A stretch of 64,000 nt of DNA from Acidobacteriota bacterium (GTDB lineage: Bacteria > Acidobacteriota > Thermoanaerobaculia > Thermoanaerobaculales > Sulfomarinibacteraceae), in assembly GCA_022340665.1 (NCBI GenBank), contig JAJDNM010000090.1, positions 1-64,000 on the forward strand. The letters run 5' to 3'. This document shows positions 57,978 to 64,000 of this stretch, piece after piece. Numbering within the stretch: position 1 is the first letter of the stretch; each line of letters starts with the position of its first letter. The position numbers were made by a program, and so were the translations under genes. A model generated the notes under the pieces. It made no database searches. It was given only the letters and a program-made list of their open reading frames with translations, and was not told the origin of the DNA.

Positions 57978-59867
57978 CTATTGTCTCGCGGCCAGCAACT
58001 GCGACAGACGATAGGCAGGCCGGCGGAGCTCTCGTTCGGCGACCCGTTGCGCGTTGAGATGGGTGTACTCGGTCCGGATCCTCACTGGTTGAGCCAGGAC
58101 CGCTCCATCCTGGATGTCGATCGGAACGATCACCAGCCGAGCCTGGTATGCGACGTCCCTCTGGCCCATGTACACCAGCGGGCGTTCGCCAAGGTGTTCG
58201 ACCCGGATCAGAATCAGCTGGGATGCAAATGGAGTCAATAACCGCCGGACCTCGCCCGGTTCCGGTACGGTGCCCGAGCCGATCAGGGCCGCAAGTGCGG
58301 GGACTCCGTGTTCATCGACCAGCGGTATTCCGGCTCGCGCCAGGGCGGTCTCGATAAAGGTTTCCGCCTCACCCGCGAGCACCGGCTCGCCGACCGCGAT
58401 CACGACGGTGCCTTCGGGAGGAAGCTGCACCGGTGGAGGAGGGAGCGGATCCTGCACCGGTTCGCGCCGAGGTTGGTCGGACGCGGTGACCTGGCCCACT
58501 ACGGGCTCAACCGCCGAGGCCTCGTGCTCGCCGGGAGCATCCGCGACGGGTTCGGCCGATGCGGTCGGCCTTGCGGACACCGATCCAGCCTGTTCATCGT
58601 CCGAAACTCCTGCGGCGGGACCCGGATCCTCGGCCTCGCCTGCAGGTTCAGGCAAAGCGACGGTTCTCTCGGTGATTGTCCGAGACCCGGGATCGGCAGC
58701 GACGGAAGTCTCCAGCGGACCCGTATCAGCCTGGAAGATTCCGTTGCGCCAAGCGACGAACGCCGCGCCGACGATGACGACGAATCCGAAGAGAACAATC
58801 AGGACCGCCACCAATGCCAGACGATTGCCGGAACCGTTTATCGGCTCTTCGGCGGCCGAAGTTTCGAGCACCGGCGCCTCGGTCTCGACCGCCGGTGCGG
58901 TCACTTGCCTCGCCCCGGCAGCGATGGCATCGCTCGGTACCTTTTCGGTGGGCAGAAAGTCGAGCTCGTGATCGGTTGCTGGAGCCGAATCCTGCGAGGC
59001 AGGAATGGCGGCGCCGGCGGCAACCCTCTCCACGAGGCTTCCGGATGCCCCTTTGCTCTCGAGGAAGGCCTGCAATTCGCCGATCAGCTCCGCGCAGCTC
59101 GAGGTCCGGTGCTCGCGATCCTTGGCCATCATGCGGGTGACGATCGATCGCAGTGCGGGGTCAAGGTCGGGATTCAGTTCGCCGAGGTTTGGGGGATCGA
59201 CTTCGACGATCTGGCGCAGAAGGGCGAGGGGGCTGTCGGCCGTGAACGGAGCCTTGCCGCACAATGCCTCGTAAAGAGTGACTCCGAGCGAGTAGATGTC
59301 GGTGCGATGGTCCGGATTCTGGTCCAGGCACTGCTCGGGCGAGAGGTAGCCCGGGGTCCCCATGAACATCCCAGTTGCCGTGAGCCGGGAAACGCCACTG
59401 GACGCCAGGGCGAGACCGAAGTCGGCGATCTTGACCAGACCTCTTTCATCGATAAGAAGGTTGGCCGGCTTGACGTCACGGTGGATGATGCCCTGGTCGT
59501 GGGCCGCTCGGAGCCCGGAAGCGGTCTGGATGGCGATGCGTGCGACCTGGATCGGCTCGAGCGGGCCCGAAGATTTGAGAATCTGCTGCAGGCTCCGACC
59601 GGGGACGTACTCCATGGCGAAAAAATGGCGGCCGCCGTCCTCGCTGACTGCATAGATCTGGACGATGTTCGGATGGTTGAGACTGGCGGCGCTGCGCGCT
59701 TCGCGAAGGAACCGCTCGACGTGGGCGGGGTCCTCTGTCAGATGCTCGCCGAGGACCTTGATGGCGACGTAGCGATTGAGAGATTCTTCGTGCGCCTTGT
59801 AGACGATGCCCATGCCGCCTCGGCCGAGCTCGGCGACGATTTTGTAATGGCCGATGCGATCCATCAT
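57978..59867 (-). CDS. Ser/Thr protein kinase with extracytoplasmic tail
   Basis: 629 residues. Kinase domain at residues about 8-265: AELGRGGMGIVYKAHEE (glycine loop), VAIKVLGEHL, IIHRDVKPANLLI, VKIADFGLA and GTPGYLSPEQ. A linker rich in Pro/Ala leads to a membrane helix (about 350-372, LALVAVLIVLFGFVVIVGAAF). The outer part is disordered, rich in Pro/Glu/Ala, then a folded domain of about 130 residues (VVIAVGEPVLAGEAETFIE onward). Two-component-like sensing of an outside signal is likely. AAGGAG lies before the ATGATG start. Confidence 0.93.
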   Translation of the reverse strand: MMDRIGHYKIVAELGRGGMGIVYKAHEESLNRYVAIKVLGEHLTEDPAHVERFLREARSAASLNHPNIVQIYAVSEDGGRHFFAMEYVPGRSLQQILKSSGPLEPIQVARIAIQTASGLRAAHDQGIIHRDVKPANLLIDERGLVKIADFGLALASSGVSRLTATGMFMGTPGYLSPEQCLDQNPDHRTDIYSLGVTLYEALCGKAPFTADSPLALLRQIVEVDPPNLGELNPDLDPALRSIVTRMMAKDREHRTSSCAELIGELQAFLESKGASGSLVERVAAGAAIPASQDSAPATDHELDFLPTEKVPSDAIAAGARQVTAPAVETEAPVLETSAAEEPINGSGNRLALVAVLIVLFGFVVIVGAAFVAWRNGIFQADTGPLETSVAADPGSRTITERTVALPEPAGEAEDPGPAAGVSDDEQAGSVSARPTASAEPVADAPGEHEASAVEPVVGQVTASDQPRREPVQDPLPPPPVQLPPEGTVVIAVGEPVLAGEAETFIETALARAGIPLVDEHGVPALAALIGSGTVPEPGEVRRLLTPFASQLILIRVEHLGERPLVYMGQRDVAYQARLVIVPIDIQDGAVLAQPVRIRTEYTHLNAQRVAERELRRPAYRLSQLLAARQ

Positions 59868-60014
59868 CCCGGGCTCCTTCGGTAGCCGACAAGAAATTCT
59901 GACCTTATTGGATGCTAGCACGAGGGGTGCGGCCGGCTAAACGCCGTCGGAGGGCGATCCGTAGACGAAGATGAGATCGGGGATTTTGATTTTCCTTTGA
60001 CTCACCTCCTTCCT

Positions 60015-60049
60015 CACCAACCCCGCTGGCCCTCCGGCGGGGTTTGGTG
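60015..60049. terminator. Hairpin upstream of nadE
   Basis: CACCAACCCCGC and GCGGGGTTTGGTG pair (one bulged base) around a 10-base loop. There is no T tract in either direction. It could be a terminator remnant or a regulatory leader for nadE. The 257-base gap around it otherwise has no gene. Confidence 0.4.
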
Positions 60050-60124
60050 TATCCGCTGTTCTTGGTGGCCGTTGTTTGTCGACAATTGCGGTCGTTATAT
60101 CCTGTCTTCCCGGGAGGATTGCTG

Positions 60125-61792
60125 ATGCGGATAGCCGTTGCCCAACTCGACTACACGATTGGAGCCTTCGACGCCAATCTCGAAGTGATGACGGTCGCGG
60201 TCGAGCGGGCGCGCCGTAAATCCTCGGATCTCGTGATTTTTACCGAGCTCGCGACGACCGGCTATCCACCGGGCGATCTCCTGGAACGACCTGACTTCGT
60301 CGATCAAAACCTCGCCCAGCTCGATGCCATAGCGAGGCTTTCGGATTCCGGCCTCGGGATCCTCGTCGGTTTTGTCGACCGCAACGACTCGGGCGCCGGG
60401 AAGGGCCTCCACAACGCTGTCGCTTTGTGCCACGAGGGAAAGGTCGTCAATCGTTATCGCAAATGTCTCCTGCCCACGTATGACGTGTTCGATGAGGCGC
60501 GGTATTTCGAGCCCGGGGTTGACGTGCGTCCCGTCGAGTTCAAGGGTGTTCGCATCGGGGTTTCGGTCTGTGAGGACGTGTGGGCCGACCCCGACCTGGA
60601 CGGAAGCAGCATCTACCACCGTGACCCGGTGCTCGAATTGATCCATCGTGGGGCGCAGCTCCTGGTCAATCTATCGGCAAGTCCGTTCGAACTCGGCAAG
60701 GCGAGTGAGCGTCGCGACCTGATGCGGCGATACGCCGAGGATTCCGGCCGATTCTTCATATATGCCAATCAGGTCGGCGGTAACGACGATCTGGTTTTCG
60801 ACGGCCATTCGATGGTCTTCGATGGCAAAGGACGGGTGGTGGCTCGAGCGAAGGATTTCGAGGAAGATTTGCTCCTTTACGAGATTCCTGAAGAGGCACT
60901 TGGGGAGACGAAAGGCGCCGAAGGGCCGACGGGAGAGATTCGGCCGGTTGCAGATTCTCGAAATGCCGAGGCCCTGGCGGCTCTCGAGCTCGGGCTTCGG
61001 GACTACGTTCAGAAATGCGGCTTCGACAAGGTGCTCCTCGGGCTCTCCGGCGGAATTGATTCCGCACTGACGGCTGTGATCGCCGCGCGGGCACTCGGGC
61101 CCGACAAGGTGCTCGGAGTGGCGATGCCGACACGCTACTCGTCGGAAGGCAGCGTGTCCGATGCCGAGGCGCTGGCTGGCAACCTCGGGATCGGGTTCTT
61201 GACGGCGCCGATCGACGACATATTTCAGGCCTATCTGGATGAGCTTGCGCCGCATTTCGAAGGCTGTGAAGAGGATGTCACGGAGGAAAATATCCAGGCA
61301 CGTGTCCGTGCCGGGGTGCTGATGGCATTCTCGAACAAGTTAGGCCACATGCTGCTCGCGACCGGCAACAAATCCGAGCTGGCGGTCGGATATTGCACTC
61401 TCTACGGCGACATGGCCGGGGGACTGGCGGTTATTTCCGACGTACCCAAGACCCTGGTTTACGACCTCGCTCGCTATCTCAACTCCGACAACGAGATCAT
61501 CCCGGAGGCAACCCTCACCAAACCACCGTCGGCCGAGCTGCGTCCCGGACAGGCCGATCAGGATTCGCTGCCGGCCTATGAGGTGCTCGATCGAATCGTC
61601 GAAGCATGGGTGGAGGAACACCGCTCGGTGGACGAGATCGTTGATGAGGGGATCGATGAAGCAGTGGTGCGTAAAGTCGTCGGCTTGATCGCGAAAAACG
61701 AGTATAAGCGTCGGCAGGCCGCTCCAGGGATCAAAATCACCGCAAAAGCCTTCGGCGTCGGCCGGCGTTACCCCATCGCCGCGAAATACTGA
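60125..61792 (+). CDS. nadE: Glutamine-dependent NAD synthetase
   Basis: 555 residues, last step of NAD synthesis (deamido-NAD plus glutamine plus ATP). N-terminal glutaminase of the nitrilase fold: MRIAVAQLDYTIGAFDAN, the Glu of FTELATTGYPPGDLL, Lys of YRKCLLPTYDVFDEARYF and Cys of VSVCEDVWAD. The C-terminal synthetase has the SGGIDSALTAVIAARALG P-loop and the KLGHMLLATGNKSELAVGYCTLYGD block. GGGAGG precedes the ATG at 60125, which removes a spurious N-terminal extension. Confidence 0.97.
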   Translation: MRIAVAQLDYTIGAFDANLEVMTVAVERARRKSSDLVIFTELATTGYPPGDLLERPDFVDQNLAQLDAIARLSDSGLGILVGFVDRNDSGAGKGLHNAVALCHEGKVVNRYRKCLLPTYDVFDEARYFEPGVDVRPVEFKGVRIGVSVCEDVWADPDLDGSSIYHRDPVLELIHRGAQLLVNLSASPFELGKASERRDLMRRYAEDSGRFFIYANQVGGNDDLVFDGHSMVFDGKGRVVARAKDFEEDLLLYEIPEEALGETKGAEGPTGEIRPVADSRNAEALAALELGLRDYVQKCGFDKVLLGLSGGIDSALTAVIAARALGPDKVLGVAMPTRYSSEGSVSDAEALAGNLGIGFLTAPIDDIFQAYLDELAPHFEGCEEDVTEENIQARVRAGVLMAFSNKLGHMLLATGNKSELAVGYCTLYGDMAGGLAVISDVPKTLVYDLARYLNSDNEIIPEATLTKPPSAELRPGQADQDSLPAYEVLDRIVEAWVEEHRSVDEIVDEGIDEAVVRKVVGLIAKNEYKRRQAAPGIKITAKAFGVGRRYPIAAKY

Positions 61793-61836
61793 AGCATGCT
61801 CGTTCTCCCCTGCTCCTTTTCACCTCCGCACCTCTG

Positions 61837-62652
61837 CTATTCGGGCGGATCGTTGTCGTGCAGATCGTGCTCTCGAAGTGGGTCTATCTGGAGGTAATCT
61901 CTGAGGTAGTGAACCCCGATGTAGAACGGAATGGTGTCGAGCGCGGCAATGATGAATTTGAAGGCATAGCCAGTGAGGATGAACAGGGCGAGTTGTCGCC
62001 CTATGGGGTGAGCGGGATCCACCGGCAGGGCGTGGGCATAGTAGTGGGTGATGAGGATGACCGCCGTCGTGTCGACAAGCTGGCTGATCATCGTCGAACC
62101 ATTGTTCCGTACCCACAAGAGACGCCCCTTGGTGACACGCTTCCAAAAGTGGAAGACCCAGACATCGCAGAACTGCGCTGCCAGGTAGGCGATCATCGAT
62201 GCCGTCACGGCGCCGAAGGTCAGGGCGCGGATTTCGAAAAATACCGGTAATCGCCCGGCGGCGTCGCGGATGATTTCGCCGGTCGCAGGGTCGATTTGCT
62301 CGAAACCGGGCAATACTCCACCGAGCCACATGATCACGACCACCCAGATGTTCAGCAGGAGGCCGACGAAGACGACGAAGTTGGCGCGACGGCGACCGTA
62401 GAATTCGCTGATGAAATCGGTGCAGAGAAAGGTCATCGGGTAAGGCAGAACGCCGACTGCGATGGCGAATATCAGCGGTGTTCCTCCAGCGGTCTGGATC
62501 TCGTAGAGTTTTATGAATCGGCTGATGCCGAGGATGTTGAGCATTGCCAGGGTGCCAAGGAAGATCCCGGCGAAAATCAGGAAGACGCGTTCGCGCCGAG
62601 CCTGGAGGTGAGAGGCCTCGATAGGGTGAAGTGTGTCGTTTCCGGATGCCAT
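61837..62652 (-). CDS. yhhQ: Queuosine precursor transporter (YhhQ/DUF165)
   Basis: 271 residues, six-helix inner-membrane transporter for 7-deazaguanine precursors of queuosine. Helices IFAGIFLGTLAMLNILGISRFI, MTFLCTDFISEFYGRRRANFVVFVGLLLN and MIAYLAAQFCDVWVFHFWKRVTKGRLLWVRNNGSTMISQLVDT (the DUF165 signature). The start at 62652 is the first ATG; a TTG at 62676 is an alternative. It is transcribed away from nadE's 3' end. Confidence 0.9.
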   Translation of the reverse strand: MASGNDTLHPIEASHLQARRERVFLIFAGIFLGTLAMLNILGISRFIKLYEIQTAGGTPLIFAIAVGVLPYPMTFLCTDFISEFYGRRRANFVVFVGLLLNIWVVVIMWLGGVLPGFEQIDPATGEIIRDAAGRLPVFFEIRALTFGAVTASMIAYLAAQFCDVWVFHFWKRVTKGRLLWVRNNGSTMISQLVDTTAVILITHYYAHALPVDPAHPIGRQLALFILTGYAFKFIIAALDTIPFYIGVHYLRDYLQIDPLREHDLHDNDPPE

Positions 62653-62691
62653 CGAGGGAAGGATACCGAACTCCAACGAACGCGAGGCCCG

Positions 62692-62873
62692 TTACTCGAT
62701 GCTCGTTGCTCGATCCGCCCGCCCACCCGATGTTGGATATTGGATCTTAGATCTTGTTTGTATGTCCGAAACCGGCAGATCAGGAACCTGGAAAGCTATC
62801 GTGAAAGTCGACCTCGGTTCGCTCGAATAGCGCGCGCCAACATCCATAATCGAATATCTAACATCAGAAATTC
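62692..62873. repeat. Heptad-repeat element H5 (CATCCAG type, degenerate)
   Basis: Left array TACTCGA-TGCTCGT-TGCTCGA at 62693-62713, then CCGCCCGCCCACCCG, mid array GATGTTGGATATTGGATC (62729 onward), a unique core, and a right array CATCCATAATCGAATATC near 62840-62873. Much more degenerate than H3 or H4. Its end reaches the stop codon of the zincin gene. Confidence 0.7.
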
Positions 62874-63276
62874 AATCAACCTCGTCATCCACAAGACCCG
62901 CGAACTCGTGCTCCCACGCATCCATCTCTTCCTCTGAGAAGCCGAAGTGGTGGCCGATCTCGTGCAAAAGGGTGAGCTGTATCTGCCTGACGAGAGCGGA
63001 CCGGTCCGAGCATGCCCGCAGCAGCGGCCGGCGGTACAGGATGATGACGTCCGGTAGGACGTTACCGTACCAGCCGCCGCGCTCATCGAGGGGGACCCCG
63101 GTGTAGAGGCCGAAGAGGGTGTGATGTCGCGGGTCGAGGCCCACTCTTTCGATCGAGGCAATGTCCGGCTCCTCACGCACCTGGACGGTGATGTTGGACA
63201 TCAACTCGGAGAACTCGGGCGGCAGGCTGTCGAGCGCGTCGGCAACGACAGACTCGAACTGGTCGCGGTCCATCAT
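62872..63276 (-). CDS. Small zincin-like metallopeptidase
   Basis: 134 residues. LTLLHEIGHHFGFSEEEMDAWE has the HEXXH zinc motif of the zincin family (PF06262-like). Preceded by GVPLDERGGWYGNVLPDVIILYRRPL. Cytosolic, substrate unknown. Start at 63276 or at the next codon 63273 (two adjacent Met). Confidence 0.88.
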   Translation of the reverse strand: MMDRDQFESVVADALDSLPPEFSELMSNITVQVREEPDIASIERVGLDPRHHTLFGLYTGVPLDERGGWYGNVLPDVIILYRRPLLRACSDRSALVRQIQLTLLHEIGHHFGFSEEEMDAWEHEFAGLVDDEVD

Positions 63277-63316
63277 AGGTGTGCGCGACTGTCGCCCGCC
63301 CGGTCCAATTCCTGGC

Positions 63317-63499
63317 TCACTTCTGCGCGCGTCCCTTGAAGAAGTCCGGAATGTTCCAACCGACGAACGCGCCGATCACCCCACCGACCAGAGCTCCGGT
63401 GAGGTCCCAGTACTTGAAGCCGGCAGCTGCTCCCACAAAGAAACCGACGGCTGCGATGATGATCCTCAGAGTGCGTACAGTTTCGAAGTCCAGTGCCAT
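63317..63499 (-). CDS. Small two-helix membrane protein
   Basis: 60 residues. Hydrophobic, Gly-rich: IIIAAVGFFVGAAAGF and ALVGGVIGAFVGW, two helices, basic tail. GAGGGGGG precedes the start. Function unknown; similar small proteins are common. Confidence 0.65.
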   Translation of the reverse strand: MALDFETVRTLRIIIAAVGFFVGAAAGFKYWDLTGALVGGVIGAFVGWNIPDFFKGRAQK

Positions 63500-63593
63500 G
63501 GCTGAGCTCACCCCCCTCGGCTGATCCATGAACAAGGGCATTATAACGATTTCTCAGGGGTTAAAGGCACAACGGTCGGTGTAAAGTGTCACC

Positions 63594-63777
63594 GAGTCCG
63601 GACTATTTATGGGGTCTCGTGGCGAGGGCGGCGAGGTACTGTGGCCAGTGGGGTTTGCGACCCGAGGGGCGCGGAGGCGTACTTGAAGGTACGCTGAGCA
63701 CCCCGAGGCGAGCAAACACCGCTGGGTGGGGTGCATCGCCGACCGCAGCAGAGGCTTCATGAATAGTCCGGGCTAGG
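63594..63777. repeat. Imperfect palindromic element ending in the 20-bp signature
   Basis: Two 89-base arms (63594-63682 and 63689-63777) are imperfect reverse complements around a 6-base loop TTGAAG; the inner 6 bp GCGTAC/GTACGC are perfect. The outer right end is TTCATGAATAGTCCGGGCTA (copy C of the signature), the outer left end its degenerate inverse. No open reading frame fits. It precedes the nucleoside transporter gene by 12 bases. Confidence 0.85.
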
Positions 63778-63788
63778 GAGGTTCCTCC

Positions 63789-64000
63789 ATGCGGTTCATT
63801 GGTGTCCTCGGCGTGATGGTCCTGCTCGGTCTGGCATGGGCGATGTCGTATCACAAACGAGACGTGCGGCCGCGTGTCGTTTTGTGGGGTCTCGGTCTTC
63901 AATTCCTGTTTGCACTGATCATCCTGCGCAACGATTATTGGAGTTTTGTCGGAATGGGCGTTCTCGGCGTTCTCGTGGCGGTGTACGTGTTGCGTCGCGA
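63789..64000 (+). CDS. Concentrative nucleoside transporter, partial
   Basis: N-terminal 70 residues only; the gene runs past the window's end. Opens RFIGVLGVMVLLGLAWAMSYHKR, then VVLWGLGLQFLFALIIL, the pattern of the Na+/H+-coupled CNT (NupC) family's first helices. GGGAGG precedes the ATG, just after the palindromic element. Confidence 0.8.
   Translation, partial: MRFIGVLGVMVLLGLAWAMSYHKRDVRPRVVLWGLGLQFLFALIILRNDYWSFVGMGVLGVLVAVYVLRR

Overview
The window is GC-rich, densely coding, Gram-negative bacterial chromosome. Outer-membrane and envelope genes (an OmpW-like beta-barrel, lipoproteins, Wzm/Wzt-type export, HflK/HflC), an Acidobacteriota-like set of genes (PDZ-SpoIIE phosphatase, Ser/Thr kinase with an extracytoplasmic tail, large M1/M28 peptidase, CreD, OPT transporter) and the repeat content suggest an uncultured Acidobacteriota lineage. 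That placement is inference; no rRNA or other decisive marker is present. I saw no tRNA, rRNA, transposase, prophage or CRISPR array.

Layout. 82-7342: oxidoreductases (aldo/keto reductase, nitroreductase, aldehyde dehydrogenase), an OmpW-like porin, a lipoprotein hydrolase and a coiled-coil lipoprotein. 7652-9491: gmk-rpoZ-uracil-DNA glycosylase. 9736-14488: hflKC and clpB, with a heat-shock-like promoter. 14779-19288: GCS2-CBS fusion, OPT transporter and PqqD-like protein. 19317-30546: a surface-glycan cluster with glycosyltransferases, two tandem GNAT-like proteins, a methyltransferase, a radical SAM/SPASM enzyme, a Wzm/Wzt ABC exporter and a YfhO-like membrane protein. 30814-41390: metallopeptidase, CreD, aminotransferase, FAD/Fe-S oxidoreductase, membrane proteins and two more glycosyltransferases. 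41483-43931: tyrosine/homogentisate catabolism. 44026-52660: GNAT, PDZ-SpoIIE phosphatase, a secreted protein, an FMN reductase and a giant M1+M28+PDZ peptidase. 52751-64000: NfuA, serine acetyltransferase, SEC-C protein, alkaline phosphatase, YugP, a secreted kinase-like protein, a Ser/Thr kinase, NadE, YhhQ, a zincin and the start of a nucleoside transporter.

The most unusual content is non-coding. At least nine intergenic sites carry short tandem arrays with a period near 7 bp: CATCCAG type at five sites, CGGATTT/GAATTCG type at three, and AAAAGGG-like purine type at two. One further array has an 8-bp period (CCGTNNNN). The CATCCAG elements have a shared architecture: a short array in one orientation, a core with a CCGCCCACCC-like or GGTTCGATCGGCTC-like block, then a longer array in the opposite orientation, which gives inverted, foldable arms. 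A second family is a 20-bp signature, TTCATGAATNNTGCGGGCTA, found four times just upstream of start codons. One copy is an end of a roughly 185-bp imperfect palindrome. Two copies lie in inverted orientation around the FMN reductase gene, like the ends of a small mobile cassette.

The glycan genes form coupled transcription units: many starts overlap the previous stop by 1-4 bases, and the exporter operon diverges from the YfhO-GT2 pair across an 89-bp gap. Together they suggest synthesis of a lipid-linked polysaccharide, its modification and its export by an ABC transporter.
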